64,000 nucleotides of DNA from Branchinecta lynchi (lineage: Eukaryota; Arthropoda; Branchiopoda; Anostraca; Branchinectidae). The translations under genes and the position numbers were made by a program. The stretch spans positions 6,014,001-6,078,000 of the forward strand of contig JAKZAP010000011.1 of NCBI GenBank assembly GCA_023053575.1. The letters are read 5' to 3'. The notes under the pieces were generated by a model. It was not told the DNA's origin, searched no databases, and saw only the letters and a list, made by a program, of their open reading frames with translations. Of the stretch, positions 47,901-61,500 are shown piece after piece; the stretch's first letter is position 1; every line of letters begins with the position of its first letter.

Positions 47901-50900
47901 CTGATAAAGGAAGACGCAGTATTGAGTAACAATTTATTATGGTCCCTTTATGTCTGTTTATTCGGTATGTATATAGTAAAAAAAGAACTAACTTAATAAA
48001 AGTAAAGATAATAGAACTTAATAATAGCATGGCTAGAGCAAATGGTAAGCTCAGATTGGAAGGGAATTTGTATCCGCGGAGAGGGACGCCAAGACCGTAA
48101 AGAAGGACCTTGAGCGTATAAACATTTTCCGCCGATTTTGCCGAACATGGGATAGATGTTGATTGGATTTCTCCCAAGAGCTAGCTAAACATTGAGACAT
48201 CTGGGATGACACCGTGCGAAGACTCTTTTAAGTCGTGTTCCACTCTACTTACTGTAGTAACTTCGCATGGCGTCACGGTTTCTGGCGACAGGGCTATTAG
48301 TTATCCAGTTTATGTGTTAAATCCAGCCTGGTTTAACCCGACATCAAGGCCTTCAAACATATTTGTTCTGTCGACAGGGCTATTAGTTATACAGTTTATG
48401 TGTTAAATCCAGCCTGGTTTAACCCAACATCAAGGCCTTCAAACATATTTTTAAAACACAATTCAAAAAGTTTACTAATAGTAAATCCCTTGGCTATTGG
48501 TTGATAAGGACCACAGGATTTTAAATCCTTCTTTCCATTCTTTAGAATAGGGGAAATCAAACCAATTTTAAAAGATGAAGGAACACGAACTACCGATAAA
48601 ATTAAATTAAAGCACAATAGACACTTCTAATGCTTTACTTTGTATTAAATGCTTCACAAATAAACATTTCCGACTTCCTTTCGAAGGCGCTACGAAAATC
48701 GGCCGTTTTCTTGTTATCCCTTCCCTTTACCCCTCTGGCATTTCGACGATCCAGATCTTAGGAGCTGGGATATCGTGGCAGGAAATTCAGAAACTCCCAG
48801 CAATGCTTGATAGAAAAGGATATATTTGAGATGTCACCAAAGTCAAGCCGCAGATGCAGTTTACCTGATTGTTCTAGTGCTTCATCAGAAGTTCCATGGC
48901 TTAAAGTGCCTATTAAAAGTTTTTCTTTGTGGAATAGTGTTGTGAAGCTTGATTAGCTTGCTTTATAAAATGTACCAGAATATGCAATAAGCTTATAAAA
49001 AATAACATAGCTACAAGAATCATTCAAAAACAAATAACCTATTCAAATCTGAATTATATAAGCTGATTTATGCATAAAATGAAGATCTACTAAGTATTAT
49101 AAGAAACATCACTTTTATCTTTGTCCAAGCTAGTAAATTGTGCATGTACTGGCCCAAAAAGTTACGCTTTGAAATATCACAGAGAGGAAACTCTTGAAAA
49201 AGCTGCTGATCTAGGGGGTAAGCATTGTTCCTAGGTTGTTACAGAGTGGGATTGGGGTAGTTTGATGTGCCCATTGAACTTTAAGAAAAGCAAGAAGACT
49301 TTGAGATGGTTTGAAAAAAGCCCATCATGGTAAGGCGATAATTGGAACTTCAATTTTTTTTGCCAAAAGTAAATCTTGATGTACGTGGTCAGAAGAAAAA
49401 TCACTTTATAGAGAGTCTGGCTCAGCTACATCAGATAAGGAAAATCGTTAGAAGAAGACAGGATATATAGACTTAAAACTAAATCTGCCCTGTAATAGTT
49501 GATTCAACTTAGCTTGCTTACAGAAAATTACACAAAGCTTCGGCTGTGTTGGCCTCTTTCTATGTCCTTGCCTTGGGTGAAAAACGTAGCATTAATTGCT
49601 TACTTTAATTACCTTTATGCTTACTTTAATTAACTTAATTCGCACTTCGGAGCGATAAGGTCCAATGGATCTGTGTTGCTCCGTGAGTGATGATGGCTGG
49701 CATCTGTTACTGATCTGGATCATGCCAGCAGTATTTCCAGTTCTTGCATGACCACTCGCTATCCAGTGACTTCTTGAAAGTTACAGGTGAATTTGCTGAC
49801 ACTGTAGACTCGGAGAGGGAATTCCAGTCGTTGACAACTCTTTCGGTGAAGAAGTTTTGACGCATTCTTGTGTTCACGTGGCATTTAGAAAGTTTCTTTG
49901 CGTGGCCTCTTGTATGGGATTGGCGGTTCAGGTTGAGGAGACTAGATGTGTCGTTGTAGAGTTTGTGGGTAAGCAGCATGTCACCTCGTCTGCGGCCAAT
50001 AAGCTTCTTGGAAACAAATGATGGGGAGTCACGTAAATAGAGCAAACGTGGCAAGCGTAATAATATGTGTAATGCCAATAGAGGAGATAGGATACACTTG
50101 TGAAGTGTGGAATCTCGGGAACAAGAATGGATGGAAATATTACTGAAGTAGTATGAATTAGTATGACGGATCCTTTAAGGTCCAGTTGTGGTACCTTAGT
50201 ATTTCCTGCTCTTGCATGACCACTCGTTGTCCAGCGACTTAATGAAGGCTTCGGAAGATGTCGCTGACTTAATTTAAGCAAGTATCGCATAACTTTGAAG
50301 CACCTTAAACCTATTTGTGGTATACGTTAGGATACTAGGAGCGTCTTCCACCCTAAATATTCTTTGAGCCCAAGCTGACTTTGAAACATTTATTCCAACA
50401 ATGTTTTCAACGGATACGGCAGCTACGATTCTTCATCAGCGATATTTCGGCCCTTCTTGGCAAGGGTCCTCGTCAGGCTGTCAGTCCTCTTGTTCAACTT
50501 CGGGGAAGGAACACAAACCTGTAATAAGTCTTCCACCCTCCTAACAATAGTAACTATTAATTATTATTTTCGTTCCAACCTCGTGAAAAGTTACTTCGCT
50601 GACCGTTCTAACCTTATCGAAATAGTAACTATTTGCTTACCACGCTCGTGAGCGTAGTAACTACGATCTGTGTGACGTAATTGTTCCGTGGCACGATATT
50701 TTGCCGTAAATAGAAAGATGCGTTCCATCGTTTACCGAAAAAATAGGATCCATGACGTCATGCGTAGTAATGACGGGGCGGAACACGCTCTAAGTGTCTA
50801 CGAAACTGGCAGGAAAACGCTACTGTGGCTGTGACATGATGCGTCTACCTTTCATTTAACTTTTCTATTTTTATAGGGTACATTGGAAACCAAAGAGCTC

Positions 50901-53900
50901 TCCATCGAGTTGGCAGCCAGAAAGCTGAACCTCAACCCAAACCGTCTAGTCGTCTTCGCGTCACTCCTCGGGAATCATATACTAACTCTGGGTGACTTGA
51001 AAGATTTCCACAAGAAGATCTGTCCGGAAGCAAAAGAAGATAATGTAAGCTATTTTTTTCTCTGCTGAAAAATAGAGCGACGTTTCGTTAGAATGTTAGT
51101 TTTTAGTGGTTTCACCTGAAGATGTCAAGTTCTTTATTACAGTGGAGAGCTTAATGGACAAAAGTTACCCTAAATACGGGGGGAGGGAGGGGAAGACCTC
51201 GCTCTGTTAAAGAGTAATGGCGCCCCTACAATGAATTAGCTAATTCGTTAATTCATTGTAGGGGTAGGGCGACATGCTGAATCCGTATATGACAATTATT
51301 TTCTACCCTGACATATAGTTCGCCCGTAACCCGGCCGAAAACGGAAAATTCGTAACGAGACATGCTGAATCCGTTTTTGAGTTTTAGTTTCTTACCGGAC
51401 AAGTAGTTCGTCCGGAATCCTGCCGAAACCGGAAATTTGGCAGAAGTAAGGCAGAAAGTTTTGAAACCCGATGAGATGCTGACCGCATATCTGATCGGCG
51501 GACAAGTAGTTCGCCCGAAATACGGATTCCACCGAAATTTGAATGAATGAACGAGAAAATGTGTTGCCCATCAAAATTGGCCCAGGAGGACCTAGATGGT
51601 ATAAATAAAACCAAAAAACAGGAGAAAGACAACGCAGTACAATAACTCGACTACTGAAGTTTCTGATTTCAAAGTCGGTAGTCTCAAAGTAACACCGACA
51701 GAAGGTTAGCTTAACCGATAGAGCGTCAGACTGCAAATCGAGAGGTTCTTGGTTTGCCCCTCAGCGTCACCATCTGTTTTGGTCTGCACGCACTCTGCAA
51801 AGTTTTAGAGCTGGTTGGCTTTGAATAAATAAAATATTCGATTCATAATATACGCAATGAACCCATATATGAACGGAGAAGAATGGAATTTTGTCACAAA
51901 GTAGTCCTGACGCATAGGGGTAAACACGCCTGCTGAATCCATACCTGGACTTGGTTTTCTCAGATGATTAGCCATTTGGCCTTAATCTTTAATAAAAAAA
52001 AAACACTACGGTATCATTTATGTATTCAAGCGGCTGATTACGGCTGAATTTTAATAGTAAAAATGTTAAAGGAGTCCGGATATCTACAAGACCTGATTGT
52101 CCGGATAAAAAAGTCTAATAAATAATAAATTTGTGGGATCCCATCGAAACCTTTGGTCTTGTTTATCTAGTTGTAATGGTGATGATATTCTATTACGCGG
52201 CGGACCAGAAAGGGGAAGTAGTTCAGTATAACAATGAAAAGAAAAATGGATATTCGAGGCAGATGCGCAAGATAAAAGAAGAAATGGCGGATAAATGGTA
52301 AACGGCAGAAACATTAAGGTTTTGGGCAGGGCCGCATCCAGGGGATTGGGGTTCGACCCCCTCCCCCGTCGAAACATTAAGAACTAATAGTTTGTATAGG
52401 CTTTAACCTCTGATCTATGTTTTTGCCTCACTGTTTCATGTGGATTAGCCCCCCCCCCCCCCCCCAAAAAAAAAAAATCCTGGATACGGATCTGGTCTGG
52501 TCAGTGAACGAGAACTTCGGTTAAGGGTCAGCCGGGAGTTTTTGTAACATCGCTGTAAGATCTATAAGTCTATAAGAAATTTCCAGTATTTGAAAGTACT
52601 TAAGAGCTGAGTATTGCCCATGGTGTAGTCGAGTTATGTCATTAAGTTGTACTTTTGTTATAGATCGGTTTGAAGCAGCTTGTCCCAGCCCTTGCCGGCT
52701 TTGTGAGGGATTTATCTTCTATCGATAGCTTGACCGTAGTAGGCGCTTCAGTGTTTGGCTCCACATCCGACCCACGCGTGGCTAAATTTCAGAAATGTGT
52801 ATACTACTACATGAATGGAACCGGGGATAGTTTCAGAAAGTTCCAGAACGCCGTCTCAAGTAAGAGCCTTCTTTCTTATGTGTTGTAACTGGCGAGTCTG
52901 CTAGTCTATTAGCGTTAAAAACTGTGAGTGTGAACGTGACGTGGGGGGGGGGGGAAGAACTGTCGCTAACTGATAAGTTAGGTGACCGTATCGCTCCATG
53001 TCAGCTTGGGTGCTCGTCGTGGAACATCCAGTCGGAAGTGATCCTTGTGGGTCTTGACAGAGTGTTATTGAAATGTGGAAAAAAAAGAGAAACCATTCAC
53101 GATCGGTACGAATGATCATTGTGAGCACGACTGTACCTTTTTCTGCAAAATCGCAACACCAGCTGACATTATTCACAAATCACATTGATCATAACTCGTC
53201 ACCCTTCTACGGCTTATTAATTATTTAGTCGGCTGATATTATGAGCGTGTTCCACACTACTTACCGTAGTTACTACGCATGACGTCACGAATTCTGGCTT
53301 TCTGCCGTCAAGGCTGGAACGATTTTTCTATTTTCCAGCAGAATATCATGCCACGGGCTAATCCGACCAATCACGTTTCAGAGATGCGTAGTTACTATGC
53401 TTACCACGCTCCCGAGCATGGTAAGCAAATAGTAACTATTAGTTACTATTTCTAGAAGGTTGGAACGGTCAGTGTAGTAACTTTTCGTGAGGATGGAACG
53501 GAAAGTTTGTTAGAAAGGTGGAACGCGCTCTATATGGCCAAATATTTGTTCTTTGCTTTCTATTCGTACGCCAGCTAAATATTTGACTTAAATTGACTAT
53601 TTGGGATCCCAAAATCTAAGACCGGATACCTATGAGTTCGTAAAGTTGTCCGTCTGTCTGTTAGCACGATAACTCTCGAAGATATTCAGATATTTTTTTG
53701 AATCTTGTTGTGAGGATCCGTTAGCTCAAAGTACAAGTCAAGTTCGTAGATGGGTCCCATTTCCTGTATATTTAGGGGGGAGGGGTTTCAAATTAAGGGA
53801 CAAAAAAACAGTTTAAGAAGCCAGTGAGATAGTCAATCTAGGGTGTAAGGAGACATGCTGAATTCGTATCTGAAACTTATTTTCTCGCCTGACAATTAGT

Positions 53901-55499
53901 TCGTCCGGAATCCTGCCAAAACCGTTTTTTATTTGAAGTTGATTAAATGTTCGATTTCAGGGTAGGGGTATTATAGGGATATGACAATAATTTCTACCCT
54001 CAAGTAGTTCCCCCGGAATCCGGCCAGAACCGGAAAACCTGTTAAAAGTAAAAGTTATGTTTGAAGCTGAATAAATGTTCAATTTAGGGGTAAGAAGGCA
54101 CGCTGGATCTGTGACGATCATTTTCTACCCGGACATATAGTTCGCCGGGGTCCCGGCTAAAACCGGAAGATTTGTTATAAGTAAAAAGTTGTATCTGAAG
54201 TTGATTAGAGGTTCGATGTAGTGGAAAGGAGGCATGCTGAATTGTATATGAACCGTATATGAAAATTATTTTCTTGCCGGACAAATAGTACGCCTGGAAT
54301 CCGGCCAGAACCGGAAAAATGTTAAAAGTTAAGTTTATCTGAAGTTGAGTAGAGGTTCGATATGTAAGGAGATGTGCTGAATTCGTTTTAAGCTTTAGTT
54401 TTTTGCCGGACAAGGAGTTCAACCGGAATCCGGCCGAAACCGAAAGAGGCAGAAAGTTTTGATGAGTTTCCTTAAAGTCGATATGACGTGTAGAGGTAAG
54501 CACACATGCTGAAACCATATCTGAACTTGATTTTCTCAGATGATTAGCCATTGGCTTTAGGGTCATTCCAGCGAAATAAAGCCAGGCAAAAAAAATGATA
54601 TCTCAGATTTTGACGAAAATTTCTCAGAATGATCTACCAGGGTCCAGGACCTTCCCCAAAAAAAATTTCGGCGAAAAAAATATTGAGATGTTCAAGTATG
54701 TAGGTACTCTTCTTTCCTTTTTGCAGTAATTTTGGCAAGTTAATGTAAGTGGGTCTTGGTAGATCCAGTCCAGAAGAACCGGCCAGATCGCAAAAACTCT
54801 GAGATTCCCCACGGTAGTAGAGTGAAGAACGAGCTACATTTCTGCATTATCACTTTTGTGGCTATCGAGCCAGAAATGGTCTTAAATAGCGATGTTACAA
54901 AACTGAAATTCTTGGGAAAATACATTGTTTTTATGACAAAATGAATTAGTCTCACAACCTAAAAATAACAAGGAGTATGAAAGTAAACTTTTTATATACA
55001 AACAGCTTTATAACCAAGACATTTCACATCCCCAATAACCAAACAAGTATTGAAATAACCTAATTTGTTATCATCCCACTTTAAAAGCTTTATTGTAAAA
55101 AAAACGCAAGTATAAATCCAAAGAAACGCTGAAGATCTTGCAGGAACATGCTTGAGCCAGTCCGACCCTTTAAACCATAAACCATTAGCAATGGATTGAC
55201 AAGCAGGGGCGTCACGACTGGGGGGGGGGACGCCCCCCCCCCAATGTTGTCGGCTAGTCGGTAGAAAAAATTACCGAGTCGGCCACGATTTTTCGTCCAA
55301 ACATTTCATTTTGTTCATGAGAACAGTCGTTTTTCTGAAAATCAGTCGATTTTTCGTCAAAACAGTCGGTATCCTGAAAATCTGCCGATTTTTTCGAAAC
55401 TGTCGTTTTTTCTTGAAAACAATCGTTTTTTTTCTTTTCTTGAATTTTTCTGCACAAAAAGTCGATAAAAATTACCAGCCAGTCTGTAAATGCCTTGTC

Positions 55500-55530
<31 letters not shown>

Positions 55531-58500
55531 AAACATTTTGTCTAGTAACGCCTCTGATAACAAGTGCAATAAACCAAATCGTAGCAGCCTAATACTATTC
55601 ATTAAGAACGGCATATCATCGATCATATGACAAAACAGTTCAGTTTCCAACTGTTCATTAATGATTAAAGTACGACGCGCCGTCTTATTTGTTGCTGTTG
55701 CACCAAAATCATCATCCATAGATATATCTGCCCAAATATACAGGAGTTGGACTTGAGAACTGTCATAGACGAACTTAACTCATGGGAAATCTGTGCCCAG
55801 CTGCCCATGAACGGAAGGAGGGGGGGGGGGCATCAAATTGTGCGTTTACACCTCTTGTTCCTCAAGTATACCAGCTTAGAGTTTGATTCCAGTCATGGGT
55901 CACATATATATCCTCAACCCCTATGATCCAAAAGCACAAAGAAATGTCATCGTCTTATTTCAGTTCAATCTGGGCCCAATTGCCCCTAACCAACTGGGGT
56001 GGGGTTTGGGACCAGCAAAAAGTAAAAAGAGACGCCAATGCTGACAAACCTACCAAGTTTCAACTTTATACCTGTTGATTCCTGTCACGGGCAACGAACT
56101 TTACTCCTGGGCAATCTGGGCCCAGTTGACCATGAACGGTGTGAGTTCGGGAGGTGCAACTTCAAAAGAATTTCCCAGCCCTAGGATCTACATGCACAAG
56201 GAATTTCATCGTCCTATGTCCAGTTCTGGTCAAGTTATGAACCTTATTCACTGGGCAATCTGGGCCCATTTGCCCCTGAATCGGGTTGGGGTGGGGGGGG
56301 GACCTCCAAAAGGCACAACTAGTCCCCAATATCCACAAGTGTACCAAGTTTGAACTTGATACTTGCACTGGTTGACGCGTTATGAGCTCCGCAAAATTCC
56401 GTGAAAACCGAAAGCCGAAAGCTGCTACAGTGCTCGCAATAGCGGAATGTTCCAAGGAACACTCCACTAAAAATTGAGAAATGAATGCTGCTCTAACTCT
56501 GGTTTCTCAATTTCTAGTTTCTTAGTTTCAGCTCTGCGGAATGCTGCCGGAGTTACATAACAGATGTTGATAGACTGAAGATAGAAAAACTTGTAACTTC
56601 GCCATAATATTAGCGTGTTCTACATTTCTTTGTGCATAGTTGCAAACACAAAATTTCAGTTTCTTTAAAATTTGCAGCCTATAGCTACTAAAATTGTACT
56701 GACAACGGAACTCAGTTAGGGTTTCAGAATTGCGTATAACCAAGTATATGAGTAATTTACCACCCTCGCGCAAACTTACACGTGAAAAGAGCAAAAGCAT
56801 GCATTGTAGTAAGTTTCTGAAAGTAGGCCAAAGAGAAGATTATTGGCACTTACGACAGCTAAGAATTGGTCCAGACAGGTTGTGGTCTAACAGTAAGATC
56901 TGAAAGCTGAAATTCATTTCTCAATTTAAATTTTTAGGTTGTGAGATTAATTTATTTTGTCATAAAAATAATGCATTTCCCAAGAATTTCAGTTTTCTAA
57001 CATCGCTATTTAAGACCATTTCTGGCTCGATAGCCACAAACGTGCTAATGCAGAAATGTAGCTGGTTCTTCATTCTACTACCATGGGAAACTCAGGATTT
57101 TCGCGATCTGGCCGGTTCTTTTGGAGTGAATCTACCAAGACCCATTTTTTTAACCTTACCTTGCCAAAATTACCGTAAAAAGGAAAGAAGAGAACCTACA
57201 TACTTGAACATCTCGAGATTTGAAGTCCTAAAGGTAGGTAAGAAGCTCAAAAAATTTCAAGGTTTTTGAATTTTTCAAAAAAAAATCTTTGTCGACCGTC
57301 AACAATGGAATATTTGACTAAAAATCGAATGAATTTTTTCTTTGCTGAAAAAAAATTTGAAGAAGGTCCTGGACCCTTATAGATCATTCTGAGAATTTTT
57401 CGTCAAAATCTGAGAAATCGATTTTTTGGCCTGGCTTTATTTCGATGGAATGACCCTTCAATCTTTTTCTAGATTTTAAAGGCGCAGTTGTCTTGATCAA
57501 ATATCGACCCATCGAAACCTTTGGTCTTGTTTGCCTTTGATCGGAAACACACTTATCTCCAAATAGATCGTAACCAGAAAACCAGACAAAAATATAGCTA
57601 GTATATGAATAAAACGTATAGCAATACAGCATCTGTTAGTGTTTTTGTTTCACTAATTTGTTTTGTGTAATATCTGCGTAACAGCTAGCCGTGTATTTAA
57701 GCAGAAATTGTGTCTCCCGTAATCTAGAGCTTGCAGTCTGTCCCAGCGAATTTATGAGTGGTCGAGATTGCCCGACTCGTTGTCATAAAGGATCGATCCA
57801 GTGTCTCTTAAATAGTTTTGAGAAATGTCGGTTGTTTGAGTTTTGCAGAAAGAAATTTTTACTAATATTCACATAATTCATTCCAGCCGACTCGGTAAGG
57901 GTTTCTATAATAAATATTCCTTCAGCCCAAGCTGACTGCAAATCATATTTGACGGAGCAAAACGGATAGTCAGCTACATTTTATTAGAGCCCTTCTTGGT
58001 AAGGGTCCTCTTCAGGCTTTGAGTGGCTTGAGCCTGAAGAGGACCCTTGCCAAGAAGGGCCGAAATATAGCTCTAATAAAATATAGCTGACTTATCCGTT
58101 TTGCTCCGTCAAATATGGTTTCTATAATATTTTCCGTTAAGTCAGTGCCCTCCTTCAAAGTTTAACTGAAAAGGTCTCCGATAGGACAATCTAATTATCC
58201 ATCACTAATTCCCTTAAAGAAGCTTGAAAACCCGGCGAAAATGCGTTACTTCGTTGCTCCGCTATTCACGAATAATCGATTTTCAAATAGTGGAATTTCC
58301 TCGTCTAATTTGTATGCTCTACGCGCTTGTATCTGTGTTGTATGCTTGGCGAAAACGATTTAAGAAAAGTAAGTGCTCACACAGTGAGCTACCTTTCGCA
58401 AGCTGATCACTGGCCACTCAAACGCCGCGTATGTATTGAGATTCAGTTTTTCTGCGTCATAGTAGAAATTTGCGTTGTGAGGACGACCGAAGATATTCTG

Positions 58501-61500
58501 AACGTTGTTCTAGAGCAAATAGTAAAAAATAAAAAAAATTCCTTAACACAATCCAAAAAATGCAGTGTATTCAGTTAAATGATACAAAAATAAGTTGGCT
58601 TTTCAGTTAAACTTTAAAGCAAATATTGAAAGCTATCTGAATACTGTAAAGCTAGGCTCTTGCTTATAAGAAATTATCCACTTCCTTGCCTGTTTTAAGC
58701 GTTATCCCAGGCCCCGGCTTCTAGCTAGATCTCGGCAAAACTATCAAAAAACGATTTTACGTATCAATAGCATCATACACGAACACTCGGTCGGAGCATA
58801 ATGTGCATGGGAACTAGTGAATCGCGTCGTGTCGTTCAAAATGTAACATACGACATTTGGATCTCCGGGTTTAAGAACTAAATTAATGATGTTACGGAAA
58901 TAGGTTGCATTGGCATCTTACACTGAGTAAGGATTAAAGTTAACTGCAGTATTTGCTACTGGGATTAATCTTATCTCTACTTATATAAGATTAATCCGAA
59001 TGAGAGATAAGATTATCTTTTTAGAGACAAGATTAATCCCAGTAGCAAATACTGCAAGATTTGTTTGTACAGTGTAGGTACGACAGGTCCTTTAAGCAAT
59101 TCAGTTCGAGATAACCTAAATATTTGGTATGGCTGATACGTCCATGAGTCTGCCGTATAAAGTCGCTAGCCGTGGGCGGTATAATAGACGAGCTCTCAGG
59201 CGGCTGTACTCAACTTATCGTAAATATTCTACCTTCAGTATTTCTTGATTTTATCTTCGTCTTAAAAAGAAAGACCTTCTTTCTCTCCGAAAAACTTATT
59301 TCGTTATCGTCAGTTTCTTCTTTACCTCACCCATTGGCATTGGAATAGTCATTAGCGAGTTCTTTATTTTTTTTACTCATTTTGAAGAGACCCCTGTCGG
59401 TTCTGCAAAATGTAGGACATGGCTTAGCAAAGGCCTGTTGAACTTTGGCAAGCGTTGTATTCCCCAGATGCAATACATCTAAACAAAGTTATAGTCACAG
59501 AGAAAAATTAGGAAATACGCCTAATAGGGGATTAAGCTGTGGGTATTGTCTCCCAGCTATATAAAGTAGGACGATTCATTTTATCATCAGTTCAGTTCAG
59601 GTATTCAGTAGCTAATCATCAGCTAAGCTTCTAGTCTATATCAGTGTCTGAGGAATAGAGGTGAGTAGAAGGTTATTTGCTTTTCGGTGTCGATGGTTTC
59701 CTTGAAGATTCCGAATAGACGGTATTGTGAATATAATGCTTGTCATTATTGTTCTTTCAAAGGAAACTACCGAATCTAAATAAAAGATTCGTTTGGATAT
59801 GTGGGATACTGTTCTATCATCGAATCGGTCCGTCAAGTTTTGGTCCTCAGCCGTCTTAAAGTTTAACAAGTAGATTGCGCCGGAAGGTCACAGGAAATAT
59901 GTTTTTGTCTCTCTCTCTCCTTCATTTGACTGTATGTATATTGATTGGTTTCAGAATATATTTATATTGACTATTTAGTTCAGTTTCGGTGCTGCGAGGG
60001 CTGAAACCGAACCATGAATTTTTTTTTTTGTAAACAGGTGGTCCTTTGCTCCGAAAAATTCATAATACCTGATGAAAATCCATCTTTCAGAAACATGGCC
60101 GCTTATCCTCAAGTTCTTCCTCAAGCAATGCCCAACCCTGGCCTGCCTGCGATGCCACAAGCATCCTTGTCAGCAAACACTGCTCAGCAGCCGTTCTTCC
60201 TGCAGCAGCTATACGCCCCACCTGCAGCCGTAGCAGAAACCCAGGGAGCTGAAGAGGAAGAAACTTTCTTTGCCGTTGTGAAGAAGAAGTGGCCTATTCT
60301 GCTGCCTCTCCTGCTCATCGGCCTGCCAGCGGCAATAGCTGTCGTTGTCGTCGTCGTAGTAGCTGTCACCCGCGTCGTGGTCGTCGTTGTTGCCGGCTTT
60401 TTCCCCAATCTGTTCCCGTCCCTTAAAGCCAAGAAACCGCTTCGCCCGCTCTTCAAGCCAAGGCCCTACGGAGGGAAACACCACAAGTACGCCGATCGAC
60501 CCTATCAGTACGAGGAGAAACCCTACCAGTACGAGGAGAAACCCTACCAGTATGAGGAGAAGCCAGGATATGAAGACAAGCCTTATCCAGAGGCATCCTA
60601 TCAGGGTCGTATGCGTCGCCAGAACGCTCTGCCTGCTCTCAGCCTTGGTCAGATCACTGAGCTGGCCCAAATCATCATCCCTATGATTACATCCGAGGAG
60701 TGCATTGAGAGGATCGTCTGTGAATTCAGCAACACCGCCCGTCAGAGGATTCCTTATGCAAACTTGATGATTAACTCGGCTTCTGACGTCCTTCTGAAGA
60801 ACCACCCTACGCTTGCACGCGCAGTCAAACATGGGAAATGCCGCAAGTTCAAGTGTACGCCTTTGAATGGATTTTAATGTATTTATGGTGTATTTTATCT
60901 GTTAGTATTTATTGGTAATTAAATATATTCTTCCGCACTGATACTGTTCAACCCCGCCTCTGCATCTAGCCCTTCTCCTTTGTTTCGGCTCCAGTTCCTG
61001 GTACTAGGGAATGTTCTCAATTCCTTTGTTTGAGTAGCCCACAAGCCTGCTACAGCACGACCATCTTTATGTATAAATCCGCCCTTTCAGTTGGGGCTGT
61101 TGGGGACTCGCGTCCTAAGCCTTCCGGGAGCCAGGAAGAGCAGACCAAGAGCCGCTCAGAATCTCCCGCGACGTCGGAAACCCCTACTTCCTTACCGCCG
61201 GTTTCCAAGGAAGTTCTCCGAATGGCAAGTGGACGACATATACGGGGATTGATGGCGCCCCAGATCTACCAGCTTCTTACACGGGTAAGTTATTTTTTCA
61301 CGCACGTAGTAAGTGGTGAGTTATACAACAACCGCACGCCACCGGTGTCACGCCACCAGTGTCAGATAGGTCAGGCTCTTTGAAATTCCCGAATCGGCAG
61401 AATTGGAATACGGTGTCGGAATTTTAAGCCAAACCCCCTCGTCCCAGCAAATTTAGGAAGCGTTGTACCTGCCCTGTCTCAGTTGTGCTGATTCACTATT

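Larger units (their letters stand above)
50338..50795 (+). mobile_element. Family C element, copy 3, interrupted by a family A half-element
   Basis: GAGCGTCTTCCACCCT is followed by the family A half-element, after which GTCTTCCACCCT is repeated and family C continues to GGCGGAACACGCTC. The insertion lies 80 bp before FAM120A exon 5. Confidence 0.8.
54560..57456. mobile_element. 2.9-kb element with ~400-bp long inverted repeats (Harbinger-like?)
   Basis: The termini GGGTCATTCCAGCGAAATAA and the inverse of GGGTCATTCCATCGAAATAA lead into long inverted arms (54560-54966 and 56933-57456). The flanks TTA and TTC(A) could be a 3-bp TTA duplication, and GGG ends with TTA targets fit PIF/Harbinger. 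No transposase is visible inside. The interior has been invaded by a hAT-like MITE and a family L repeat. Confidence 0.75.
53592..57540 (+). mobile_element. Family J repeat with a 2.9-kb element inserted
   Basis: J starts at GGGATCCCAAAATCTAAG and runs through ~140-bp CCGGAATCCGGCCAGAACCG-type units to about 54559. It resumes at 57457 (TTCAATCTTTTTCTAG) and ends at CGAAACCTTTGGTCTTGTTT. The copy at 17994-18015 shows the uninterrupted sequence GGCTTTAATCTTTTTCT. Confidence 0.75.

Noticed and set aside
60209..60832. 207-codon minus-strand frame
   Set aside because: It is the antisense shadow of the nested gene, whose repeated YEEKP codons keep the reverse frame open.
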